DNA of 64,000 bases from the NCBI RefSeq assembly GCF_002753895.1, contig NZ_NJER01000001.1, forward strand, positions 1,674,910-1,738,909, in the 5' to 3' direction. Of the stretch, positions 51,508 to 60,149 are shown piece by piece. Below the pieces are notes generated by a model. The model saw only the letters and a program-made list of their open reading frames with translations. It searched no databases and had not been told where the DNA came from. The stretch's first letter is position 1; each line of letters begins with the position of its first letter. The DNA comes from Halobacteriovorax sp. JY17 (GTDB taxonomy: Bacteria; Bdellovibrionota; Bacteriovoracia; Bacteriovoracales; Bacteriovoracaceae). The position numbers were made by a program, and so were the translations under genes.

Positions 51508-53614
51508 GTTTTCCAATAGGGATGCTTACTTCGAAGTGAGCACCACTTTCTTGTGCTTCACTTACTAAAATTAAATCACCAGACATCTCTCTCATGAGCT
51601 GTCTGGAAATGCTTAGACCAAGTCCTGTTCCACTCCCCATTCCCTTTGTTGTATAAAAAGGAGAGAATACTTCTTCTTCTATTACTTTAGGAATTCCTGG
51701 GCCTGAGTCGATGAAGTGTATAACACATATATCTTCTTTGACTTCTGTTGAAATTTTAATTTCTTTAATACTTGAATCTTTTAAAGCATCAATTGAATTG
51801 TTAATTAAGTTTACAAGGACTTGGGAGAATTGAGTTTCTTTCGTTATAATATTAAGAGTTGTATCAAGAGAAGAAATATCTAATTTGATTTTATTCTTCT
51901 TCATTTTTTCTTCAATAAAGATAAGAGTTTTAGAAAGAATAGTGTTCAAATTCTTTGATTCAAGTTTATCTTTACTTCCTTCCCTTGAGAAATCTAAGAG
52001 ATTCGAAATAATCTTTGAAGTTCTATTTACTGAGCTTTCAATATTTCTCATGGTTGTAGAAATCTTGTTTTTCTTTTCTTCGCTTTGTATTTCAATGAAG
52101 CTGAGCTCGTGTTCTAACATTGTTAGAGAGAGTGAAATGATACCCATTGGGTTGTTGATTTCATGTGCAATACTACTTGCTACCTCACCAATTGCAGCTA
52201 GCTTTTGATTGTGAATTGACTTTGATCTCTCTGCTTCTATTTGAGCCTGGGTTTCTACTTTCTCTGTATTATCTATACATTGTATGAAGATATAATCTTC
52301 TTTCTTATCTTGTATAAAGGTCCAGATGGTATTCTTCCATACTTCAGTACTTTTAAAGTTCATCTCCAGTTCAAAATGCTCGGATCTTTCTTTTAATGAG
52401 GTGAAAACCTTATTAAATTGTGAATTTTCTGTTAACACAGTATCAAGTAGAATATTTCCATTTTTCTGTTTAATTTGAAAAAGCTCTATTGCGGCTTTAT
52501 TTGTTTGAATAATATTTCCCTTATAGTCTAGTATTAAAAGTGAAATAGGTGAGGAGTCAATGAACTTCGCTAGCTGAGATTTCTTCTTTTGAAAGTTATT
52601 AAAAACTTCAATGAAGTTTTCTTCAATGACATTAAACTCTCGAATGATACTTTTTCTTGGAACAGTTGGTATATTTCGAATCATCAGAAGATTAATGGTA
52701 CTTAGCAATCCTTCAAGGGGAGGTGTTATAGTTCTATTGGCAAGATATATTGTGAGGATACATAGAAAAATAGATATGAAGAGAGTTAAAATAAAATTTA
52801 TAATATATGAACTCTTTAGATTTTTAATATAGTCGGAGCTTGTTTGAAGAACAACTTTGAGCCGATTGTTTCCATCAATGGGAATACTCCCTATGAAAAA
52901 TAGTTTACTCTTCACTTGTATAAGCTGATTAAAATCTGCAGTACTTATCTTGTGAATCTCTTCTTGACTGAGTTCCTGAGTTCCAGATACGAAAGTATTA
53001 TTTACAAGAAAGAAAACGTTGTGATTATTTATCTTTTCAGAGAGTCCACTAATGAATTTATTTTTATTATTAATTATATAACCACTATGTATTGTTGCTA
53101 AAACACGGCCAGTGACTTTTGAGATAATTTCTTCTTTTGCAAAGATAATGACATTTTTATTCTCGGTAATATATAGGTTTAGTTCTTTTGGCAGAGGGTT
53201 GTTTGTAATGTAGTTTCTTACTATCTCTCTACTATTAAGTATGTTGAGGCTGACATCAATAATACTTTCTTCACCATCATAGGTTAGAAAAAGAAAATCA
53301 GCATCTAATGATTCATGTATGCCTTTATATAATGTATTTTCTATTTCTTTTTTATCTCCTCTTTCTAGACTTTGAATTAGAGATGAATTATTTACGTATT
53401 GAGACAGTTTGTTACTTCTTATATTTAACTGTGAGTTTATGAAAATTTGAGTGATCTTTTCTTCGTCTTTAAAATCATCAATAGTCTTGTCTCTAAGAAG
53501 TAGCATTGATGAATTAAACTGATTATAAAAGAGAGGGATCGTGACAAGAATGACAATGATGATAATAATCATTCCAAGGAGTACTGAAATCTTATAGTCT
53601 TTAGTTTCTTTCAT
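51494..53614 (-). CDS. LuxQ-like membrane sensor histidine kinase
   Basis: 706 residues. Membrane helices at about 10-30 and 270-292 bracket a 240-residue periplasmic domain, the size of the double-PAS (dCACHE) domain of LuxQ. A HAMP-like linker, PAS at about 345-455, phosphoacceptor His484 (SIAHEINNPMG), then N-box NLINNSIDAL, DSGPGIP and GSGTGLGLSI. It ends after the ATPase domain, so it has no receiver domain, unlike Vibrio LuxQ. It overlaps the LuxP-like gene by 14 bases, in the same order as luxPQ. Kinase certain; AI-2 signalling inferred from its partner. Confidence 0.88.
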   Translation of the reverse strand: MKETKDYKISVLLGMIIIIIVILVTIPLFYNQFNSSMLLLRDKTIDDFKDEEKITQIFINSQLNIRSNKLSQYVNNSSLIQSLERGDKKEIENTLYKGIHESLDADFLFLTYDGEESIIDVSLNILNSREIVRNYITNNPLPKELNLYITENKNVIIFAKEEIISKVTGRVLATIHSGYIINNKNKFISGLSEKINNHNVFFLVNNTFVSGTQELSQEEIHKISTADFNQLIQVKSKLFFIGSIPIDGNNRLKVVLQTSSDYIKNLKSSYIINFILTLFISIFLCILTIYLANRTITPPLEGLLSTINLLMIRNIPTVPRKSIIREFNVIEENFIEVFNNFQKKKSQLAKFIDSSPISLLILDYKGNIIQTNKAAIELFQIKQKNGNILLDTVLTENSQFNKVFTSLKERSEHFELEMNFKSTEVWKNTIWTFIQDKKEDYIFIQCIDNTEKVETQAQIEAERSKSIHNQKLAAIGEVASSIAHEINNPMGIISLSLTMLEHELSFIEIQSEEKKNKISTTMRNIESSVNRTSKIISNLLDFSREGSKDKLESKNLNTILSKTLIFIEEKMKKNKIKLDISSLDTTLNIITKETQFSQVLVNLINNSIDALKDSSIKEIKISTEVKEDICVIHFIDSGPGIPKVIEEEVFSPFYTTKGMGSGTGLGLSISRQLMREMSGDLILVSEAQESGAHFEVSIPIGKPTQS

Positions 53615-54686
53615 TTGAATACCTAAAAGCTTTTTCTATAAGTGAGCTTATTTCTGGGCTACTTGTTTCTTTAGTTATGAGAGTCATACTGCCTGAGAAA
53701 ATTTGAGGTACTTTCTTCGCATTACCTTGGAGGTCTAGTTTTATCGCTTCTGCTATAGCAATGGCACTATCGTCATTCATACGCATGACAGAGAAATCAA
53801 TTCCATTTTTAGTTCTTAGAAGGCTATCTATTTCAGCACTTCCTCCTCCCCAGCCATTTAAGAGAAATTTATGGTCAGCCTTAAACATTTGCGCCTTAAG
53901 ACTTATGTCTGTAGCACAAGATATGATTAAATCTATTTTCTTATTGCGACTAAAAAGGTCCTTAAGTGCAATTTCCACTTTCTTTGGGTTTGCATCTGTA
54001 TAATATCTGCTTACAAGTTTCCATTTTCTATCTTTTGAGAGTTCCTTTATAGCGTAATCTCCCCGCATTTTACTAACATAGCCCTTAGAGTGATAAAGCA
54101 CAGCGTAGCTTCCACCGTTAGGTAGTCTTCTTCCTACTTCTTCAATTAGTTTCTGTGTTCCTTCTTCATGATCAAAACCCACATAAAAGAAGGGTTGGTT
54201 CTTTTCCCAAGACTTCAAAGGTGTTGTTATATTTAGTAAAATTAACTTAATAGGAGAGTAGGCGAGAGTTTGATTAATCAACTTTGAATGCTCTTTGACG
54301 TTTAGAGTGAAAATTAGGTAATCAGGCTTCTTCTTTATTGCCTCTAGTATTTTTGCAGATTCTTTCTTAATATTTCCACCTGTAGGAGTAGGAATAACTT
54401 CAAGCTCAAAAGCAACTTTACTTTCAATAAGTCTCTTTTTGAGCGCCATTATATTTCTCCTCCAGTAATCAGATACTTGATCTTCTGGATAGATCATCAC
54501 AATTTTTGTTTTCTTCACTTGTTTAATTGAAATTTCTTGAGCAGCGTTTTCGACTAATTCTTTAAAACTTCTTAGAATACTAATCTGGTGAGGATATTTA
54601 TTTAAATAATCTTGATAATGCCAATACTCATCCGATGATGTAGTAAAAGAGATAACCAATAATAGAGCAGCGCATATAATCTTCAA
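53601..54686 (-). CDS. luxP: LuxP-like AI-2-binding periplasmic receptor
   Basis: 361 residues from a TTG start with AAAGGA seven bases upstream; signal peptide about 1-19. The sequence follows Vibrio LuxP along its length: DQVSDYWRRN, PDYLIFTLN, LNITTPLKSW, QPFFYVGFDHEEG, KGYVSKMRGD, NGWGGGSAEID, MRMNDDSAIAIAEAIK, AFRYS. By recall of the V. harveyi structure, the nine residues contacting AI-2 borate diester correspond to Gln70, Ser72, Trp75, Asn152, Arg208, Thr259, Asp260, Trp279 and Arg302 here, all conserved. It should bind AI-2 and control the adjoining kinase. Confidence 0.9.
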   Translation of the reverse strand: MKIICAALLLVISFTTSSDEYWHYQDYLNKYPHQISILRSFKELVENAAQEISIKQVKKTKIVMIYPEDQVSDYWRRNIMALKKRLIESKVAFELEVIPTPTGGNIKKESAKILEAIKKKPDYLIFTLNVKEHSKLINQTLAYSPIKLILLNITTPLKSWEKNQPFFYVGFDHEEGTQKLIEEVGRRLPNGGSYAVLYHSKGYVSKMRGDYAIKELSKDRKWKLVSRYYTDANPKKVEIALKDLFSRNKKIDLIISCATDISLKAQMFKADHKFLLNGWGGGSAEIDSLLRTKNGIDFSVMRMNDDSAIAIAEAIKLDLQGNAKKVPQIFSGSMTLITKETSSPEISSLIEKAFRYSNERN

Positions 54687-54718
54687 TTTATATCCTTTAA
54701 ATATAACTACTTATCGGA

Positions 54719-54766
54719 AGAGCTTGATTTTACTAAAGTTCTTCTCTAAAACTTGACTCAAGCTCT
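54719..54766. promoter_or_regulatory. Inverted repeat between the luxP-like gene and the DUF493 gene
   Basis: AGAGCTTGA (54719-54727) and TCAAGCTCT (54758-54766) are 9-base complementary arms about 30 bases apart. Within the right arm CTTGACTCAAG (54752-54762) is itself a palindrome. The position in the divergent promoter region suggests an operator, but a chance repeat cannot be excluded. Confidence 0.3.
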
Positions 54767-54813
54767 AGGTTGTTTTAATTATGAGAGGTAATATTCAGAG
54801 TTTAGGATTAAGA

Positions 54814-55071
54814 ATGTCAGAATTAGATAAATTTCAGGCCCTTTTAGATGAGGAGTATACTTGGCCAGCTCCCTACTTATTCAAGTTCATTGTCCCTAAA
54901 ACAGAGTTAGAGACTCTGGAGTCCTTAGTTGAAGGGAATCAAATAACAGAAAAGCCATCAAAGCATGGAAAATATATTGCTGTAAGCTTCACTAAACTCT
55001 GTAATTCCTCTAAAGAAGTTCTGGATATGTATGCAAAGGTTTCTGCAATTCCAGGAATTCTATCTCTGTAG
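54814..55071 (+). CDS. DUF493 (YbeD-like) family protein
   Basis: 85 residues from the ATG at 54814, with AGGA about eight bases upstream; an earlier in-frame ATG (54781) would add 11 residues. Family features: TWPAPYLFKFIVPK, SKHGKYIAVSF and the closing IPGILSL, forming an ACT-like fold. Function of the family is unclear; E. coli YbeD sits near lipoate genes, which is not so here. gpsA follows after 33 bases and may be in the same operon. Confidence 0.75.
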   Translation: MSELDKFQALLDEEYTWPAPYLFKFIVPKTELETLESLVEGNQITEKPSKHGKYIAVSFTKLCNSSKEVLDMYAKVSAIPGILSL

Positions 55072-55104
55072 TAAACTATTAGTAGTTTAATTTTAGGAGA
55101 AGAA

Positions 55105-56133
55105 ATGAAATATGATTACGCACTTGTTGTGGGCGCTGGAGCCTTTGGGACTTCTATAGCATCTGTTCTCGCAAATAATTTTAAGAAAGTTATTTTAAAG
55201 GTTAGATCTGAAGATGTTTATGAAAGCCTCTTAAGAGGAACCAATGAAGTTTATCTTCCAGGCATTGAGCTGGCCGATAATATTGTACCTGCACTCACTT
55301 GGGAAGAAGTCGATAGTAAGACAAGTGGAAAAATTGAAATTATTGTTTCAGGGCTTCCTACTGCAGGAATAAGTGACTTCTTTAAAGAAAACCGTGATCG
55401 TTTTTCAAAGTATTTTGAAGCTGGTGTACCCCTTGTTTCCCTCTCTAAAGGGATTGATCCAATAACATTAGAAATGGCCGATGATCTATTTTTTGATCTT
55501 TGGAATGAGCATAAAGAGTTATTTACTTTCTTGTCGGGGCCAAGTTTTGCGAAAGAAATTTTAGAGGAGCAGGTAACTCTTGTGACTGCTGCAGGGAGAT
55601 CAAAGCATGTTTTAGAAAGTGTTTCTTCCATGCTTGATACATCATATTTTAAAGTTTTACCAAGTTACGATGTGAAAGGAGTTCTTTTAGGTGGAGCTCT
55701 TAAGAATATTTTGGCCATTGCTGGGGGAATTATTGAGGGACTAGGGTATAACCATAATACTAGGGCCGCCATGATTACTAGAGGAATTGCTGAAATGCTC
55801 CGCTTTGGAAAAGTTTTTAATGCAAGACCTGAGACATTCTATGGTCTAAGTGGAATGGGTGATTTAATTCTTACGACTACTGGGGAGCTTTCAAGAAATA
55901 AAACTTTTGGGTTAGAAATAGCAAAGGGAAGAAGCGCTCTTGAAATCATTAATTCACAAAGAACCGTTGTTGAAGGATTTAAAACAGCAAAAGCTGTTCA
56001 TTTAATCTGTGAAAAATATGGAATTCGCGCAAATATTTTCCAAGGCGTTTATCAAGTTCTCTATGAAGAAGCTATTCCTGGAGAAGTACTAAAGAAATTA
56101 ATGAAACAACCCAGTAAATTTGAGCTTGATTAA
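55105..56133 (+). CDS. gpsA: Glycerol-3-phosphate dehydrogenase [NAD(P)+]
   Basis: 342 residues. Reduces dihydroxyacetone phosphate to sn-glycerol 3-phosphate for phospholipids. Dinucleotide-binding VVGAGAFGTSIASVLAN, then LSKGID, LSGPSFAKEI, the catalytic Lys in LGGALKNILAIAGG, and NTRAAMITRG, GLSGMGDLILT. TAGGAGAAG lies upstream. The end overlaps the convergent dsbD-like gene by four bases. Confidence 0.95.
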   Translation: MKYDYALVVGAGAFGTSIASVLANNFKKVILKVRSEDVYESLLRGTNEVYLPGIELADNIVPALTWEEVDSKTSGKIEIIVSGLPTAGISDFFKENRDRFSKYFEAGVPLVSLSKGIDPITLEMADDLFFDLWNEHKELFTFLSGPSFAKEILEEQVTLVTAAGRSKHVLESVSSMLDTSYFKVLPSYDVKGVLLGGALKNILAIAGGIIEGLGYNHNTRAAMITRGIAEMLRFGKVFNARPETFYGLSGMGDLILTTTGELSRNKTFGLEIAKGRSALEIINSQRTVVEGFKTAKAVHLICEKYGIRANIFQGVYQVLYEEAIPGEVLKKLMKQPSKFELD

Positions 56134-58370
56134 TTCAAGCTCTCTTTAATTTCATTTATTGAAATAGTTTCTCCAAGATTTATTAATTTTCCATCCTTGT
56201 TGATAACAAAGTAGGCAGGAACACCAACAAAACCATTCTTTCTAAGCCAGCTTCCAATAACTTCATCTCTCTTTGTCCAATCAGCAAGAAGCAGATGAAT
56301 ATTCTCTTGCTCAACAAGGTCTCTAAAAGAGTCAGTTTCAATAACTAGTCTTTCGTTTACTTTACAGGTAAAGCACCACTTCGCAGTAAAATCGATAAAG
56401 ACCTTCTTTCCTTCTTTAGAGTAAGAATTCATTTTCTCTTCTGACCATTTTTCCCACTGCAGTCCTTTTGCATTCTTCTCTTTTAGTAACATAGATCCAT
56501 TTACCGTTGTAGATGTTCCTACTGGAGCTGAAATAATATTTACTACTAGGGCTATATAGAGAAGATGAAAAGTTATTCTCCAAACTTTAGATTTAGTAAT
56601 CTTCTTTGATAAGTAGAAAGCAAAGAAACAAAGAAGAAGAGCAGTGTTGAGTTTAATCATTACACCGGCCATATTATCAGTTAGAGAAGAATAGACATCT
56701 ATTAACCAAATAGTTGTAAGAAGTAGTGTTAATCCTAGGAATTTCTTTAAATTCTCCATCCACATTCCAGGCTTAGGGAGAAATGAAATCGTAGCAGGAA
56801 AAATTCCCGTTACTAGAAATGGAAATGCTAACCCAATTCCTACAGATAGAAAAATAGCTAAAATAGTTAGATTAGAAGATGTAAAAGCAAAAGTAAGTGC
56901 TGTTCCTAAAAAGGGGGCAGAACATGGAGTTGATAGAATTGTTGCGAGTACCCCTGATGTGAAATCACCAAAGAAGCTATCATTTGTTTCTAGGCCCCCT
57001 AACTTCGTTCCTCCAGGAGTTCTAAACTCAAAAAGTCCGAATAGATTTAGAGCGAAGATGAAGAGTACAAAAATCATTGCAAGTACAAATAAAGGAGATT
57101 GAAGTTGAAATCCCCATCCCACTTGTTCGCCGGCCTGTTTTAGAAGAACAATAGCTAGCGTTAATAGAGAGAAGGTCGTTAAGATACCAAGAGTATAACT
57201 TAGGTTATGTTTTAAAATTCTCTTCTTACTTTCAGCTCTATGCTGAATGAGACCAAAGAGTTTTATAGAGATTACAGGCAGTACACACGGCATGAAATTT
57301 AAAATGAGACCGCCGATAAAAGCTAGAAAGAGGTAGGTAAAGAATGAATTTTCTGAGGAGTCTGTTTGTGTCTGATTTTCTTTCGCTGCGACTTTGGACT
57401 TTTCATTGGTGATCACAGGAGTGAGAAGCTCCGTGAATTTTTCAAATCTTTCTGCGGCAGTTAGAGAGTATGTGTGAAAAGATTTCTTAATGGTATTTGT
57501 TTCTCCTGAAACAGGGTCGGCATAGAGAAATTTTAACTCATAAGGGGATTCAAACTTTCCATCTTTTGGAAGAGGAAGTTCAGGATCCATGTACTCGCCG
57601 TCCCATTCAATCGTATACTTCGCATAGAAGTTACCTTTCTTGTCTTTGAAAAGCTTTTCTCTGATAAAGTTAAAAGGCTCATGAGGAAAGGGCGTTAAAA
57701 TATTCTTCTTTAAATCTACTTCCTTCCCCTGTAGTGACGTAAGGTTGTAGTAGAGGGTTAGTTTATTATCTTCATTTCCAGGAGCTTTCGCTAGGACAAG
57801 ATCAAGTTGATTTGGAAATTCGATCGCTCGAGGTAATTTTTTAAAAATGTCTTGAGTACTTTCTGGAGATACTTCAAGTGTATTTCCAACAATACTTGTT
57901 ATGGAGTAATTCTTTAATTCTCCGCTAACTTCTCCCTTTCCTGGAATACAGATATTCTTACAAACTAGCCAATTGGACTTTATATTGAAATGAGCGTTTG
58001 CAGCAGAGGTAGGAAGTTTAAAGAATAGAGAATAATCATTCTCATACCCAAAGGCGAGCATATCCCCCTCTTCAATATACTTTTGAGGCTCTGGCCATTC
58101 AAGTTCTTCAAGGACGGTGCTCTTTCCGTTAATTTCAAATTCATATTTTATTGGAAGACCTGCATCTCCTGGATTTTTCCAGTAGGTGTGCCAATGGGGA
58201 TGGTTCTGATAATTCAAAACAAGGAAGTGATCAGTTTCAGTGCTTAGAGTTGACGCTGTAAATTTCACAGGTATATCTGGAACTTTTTCTTCTTTGCCAT
58301 TACTCGCGCCTGAGTTTATAGAAAGGGTGAGTAATACTGTGATAATGAACAAAAGAGTATTCTTACTCAT
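56130..58370 (-). CDS. DsbD/ScsB-type thiol:disulfide interchange protein
   Basis: 746 residues from the ATG at 58370 (GGAG nine bases upstream; another ATG lies five codons earlier). Signal peptide, then a ScsB-like periplasmic domain (HWHTYWKNPGDAGLP; redox pair in WLVCKNICIPG). The membrane region has about eight helices with LILNFMPCVLPVIS and STPCSAPFLGTA, the paired Cys that shuttle electrons. The C-terminal thioredoxin domain has Cys666/Cys669 in KWCFTCK. It moves reducing power from the cytoplasm to periplasmic partners. Several cysteine-rich secreted proteins here could be clients. Confidence 0.9.
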   Translation of the reverse strand: MSKNTLLFIITVLLTLSINSGASNGKEEKVPDIPVKFTASTLSTETDHFLVLNYQNHPHWHTYWKNPGDAGLPIKYEFEINGKSTVLEELEWPEPQKYIEEGDMLAFGYENDYSLFFKLPTSAANAHFNIKSNWLVCKNICIPGKGEVSGELKNYSITSIVGNTLEVSPESTQDIFKKLPRAIEFPNQLDLVLAKAPGNEDNKLTLYYNLTSLQGKEVDLKKNILTPFPHEPFNFIREKLFKDKKGNFYAKYTIEWDGEYMDPELPLPKDGKFESPYELKFLYADPVSGETNTIKKSFHTYSLTAAERFEKFTELLTPVITNEKSKVAAKENQTQTDSSENSFFTYLFLAFIGGLILNFMPCVLPVISIKLFGLIQHRAESKKRILKHNLSYTLGILTTFSLLTLAIVLLKQAGEQVGWGFQLQSPLFVLAMIFVLFIFALNLFGLFEFRTPGGTKLGGLETNDSFFGDFTSGVLATILSTPCSAPFLGTALTFAFTSSNLTILAIFLSVGIGLAFPFLVTGIFPATISFLPKPGMWMENLKKFLGLTLLLTTIWLIDVYSSLTDNMAGVMIKLNTALLLCFFAFYLSKKITKSKVWRITFHLLYIALVVNIISAPVGTSTTVNGSMLLKEKNAKGLQWEKWSEEKMNSYSKEGKKVFIDFTAKWCFTCKVNERLVIETDSFRDLVEQENIHLLLADWTKRDEVIGSWLRKNGFVGVPAYFVINKDGKLINLGETISINEIKESLN

Positions 58371-58533
58371 TTTAGGAGGCTCCATGTGAACTTTTCTATC
58401 TTCTATAGATATTATATATTATCAAATTATCGTTATATGCCTATTAAAGTTGAGGGATCTGACTGAAAAATTACCAAAAGTTAACAAATAAAGTGATATG
58501 ATTTAAAAATTGACGAATATAAGAGGCTCGATA

Positions 58534-59322
58534 ATGAAAAGATTTCCAAAATCTATTATTTGCATGACTGAAGAAAGTGTAGAGGTTCTCTACGCTCTCG
58601 GAAGAAGTGAATTGATTGTAGGAGTCTCTGCATATGTTGAGCGTCCACCTGAAGCGAAGAAGAAGAGAACTATTTCTGCTTTTACTCACGCTAATTTAAA
58701 GAGAATTATTGAAATGAAGCCTGATTTAGTCCTAGGTTTTTCAGATATTCAAAAAGACATTGCAAAAGACTTAATCGCAGAGGGATTAAATGTCTTTATT
58801 GCTAATCATAGAAGTATCGAAGGCATCTTAAATTATATCCAAATGCTTGGTAACCTAGTTGGTGAGAATGAGAAGGCTTCCTCATATATTCAAGAACTAG
58901 AAGAGAAAATATCTTACGCTAAATCTAAAGCTAAGACTTTCAAGATAAGACCAAAGGTCTATGTGGAGGAGTGGGATAATCCTCTTATATGTGGAATTCA
59001 GTGGTTTTCTGAAATCGTCGAAATTTGTGGAGGTGAGATTATACATAAAGAGAAGAGCCTATCATCACTTGCTACAGGAAGAATTGTGACAAATGAAGAA
59101 ATTGTAGCGGCTTGTCCTGATATAATACTTGCTTGTTGGTGTGGAAAGAAAGTTGTCTTTAATCATATCTATGAAAGAGCAGGGTTCTCTAGTCTTCCTG
59201 CCGTCAAAAATTCTCAGGTATTCGAGCTTGATCCTGCTATATTTCTTCAGCCAGGGCCCGCTCCAATAGTCTCTGGAATTGATCAACTTCTCGAAATCTT
59301 TGAGAATTATCAGCAAACCTAA
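58534..59322 (+). CDS. BtuF-like substrate-binding protein without signal peptide
   Basis: 262 residues from the ATG at 58534, with AAGAGGC upstream. Fold of periplasmic binding proteins of the BtuF/FhuD class (COG0614): SIICMTEESVEVLYALGR, MKPDLVLGFSD, then WFSEIVEICGG and CPDIILACWCG. There is no hydrophobic leader from this start, nor from the in-frame TTG upstream, so it is probably cytoplasmic. That variant is known as an isolated cobalamin-binding-like protein. No transporter genes adjoin. Ligand unproven. Confidence 0.75.
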   Translation: MKRFPKSIICMTEESVEVLYALGRSELIVGVSAYVERPPEAKKKRTISAFTHANLKRIIEMKPDLVLGFSDIQKDIAKDLIAEGLNVFIANHRSIEGILNYIQMLGNLVGENEKASSYIQELEEKISYAKSKAKTFKIRPKVYVEEWDNPLICGIQWFSEIVEICGGEIIHKEKSLSSLATGRIVTNEEIVAACPDIILACWCGKKVVFNHIYERAGFSSLPAVKNSQVFELDPAIFLQPGPAPIVSGIDQLLEIFENYQQT

Positions 59323-59426
59323 ATAAAAATTCATTTTAATCATGCTTTTTCAAAGAGTCTGCTAAATATTTTAGCAATTTGTCCGATTAGGTAAGAGAAG
59401 ATTAAGGTTTTTAAGAGGATTAACCT

Positions 59427-60149
59427 ATGCAGAAGGCCATTAAATTAACACTACTAACAACGTTCTTAACAAGTTTTGTTTCTTGTGGATTCGTAAATCA
59501 TATTGAAGAGAGATCTGCACAGATCAACCATCAAGAAGATACGATTTTACAATTATCTAAAGAGACGAGAGATTTGCAGTATCAAATTTCAAAATTGAAA
59601 ACTGAAATTGCAGCTCTAGAAACTAAGAATCAATATCTCACTGTTCAGTTAAAAGAATCAATGGGGGAAAGCCCTGCAAGAGCGAGAGGTATTGCCTCTG
59701 TAGCTCCACTAGAAGATGCAACTGATCTTGTGAAGTTTGATGTTTATAAGTGGAAGCCTGATCAAGTATTAGCTGTGGCGAAGAAGGAATTCTCTGCTAA
59801 GAATTTTGAAAAGTCCGCACAATTTTTTTACACATACAAGAAGCAATTTCCTGGTGATAAGAAAATGGATGATCAATTTCTCTTTCAAGCAGGTGTTGCA
59901 TCCTTTGAATCTGGAAAACACTATGACTGGGCAATTACTAATTTTTCAAAGTTAGTAGAAGCTTATCCAACTTCAAAATTTTATAGAGGTTCTAAACTAT
60001 GGATGGCCTTAGCTAATCTAAAAGTGGGTAATGAAGAAGAGTTCTTTATAGCTGCTGAAGAGTTTAGAAAGAAATATAGAAACACTCCTGAATGGAAAAT
60101 ACTGAGTACTCACTATGAAAAAATCGTTCAAAGACACAAAAAGAATTAG
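59427..60149 (+). CDS. CpoB/YbgF-like TPR lipoprotein
   Basis: 240 residues. Lipobox FVSC, Cys20. Coiled coil about 30-78, a linker with RGIASV (87-92), then TPR-like repeats (FSAKNFEKSAQFFYTYKKQF, YDWAITNFSKLVEAYP). This order is that of CpoB/YbgF of the Tol-Pal system, though no tol genes are near. The C-terminus overlaps the FecR-domain gene by 35 bases. AGGATTAACCT lies upstream of the ATG. Confidence 0.7.
   Translation: MQKAIKLTLLTTFLTSFVSCGFVNHIEERSAQINHQEDTILQLSKETRDLQYQISKLKTEIAALETKNQYLTVQLKESMGESPARARGIASVAPLEDATDLVKFDVYKWKPDQVLAVAKKEFSAKNFEKSAQFFYTYKKQFPGDKKMDDQFLFQAGVASFESGKHYDWAITNFSKLVEAYPTSKFYRGSKLWMALANLKVGNEEEFFIAAEEFRKKYRNTPEWKILSTHYEKIVQRHKKN

Noticed and set aside
53601-54686. 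Ribose- or galactose-binding protein for sugar uptake
   Set aside because: No ABC transporter genes adjoin, and the LuxP-specific pocket residues and motifs fit much better.
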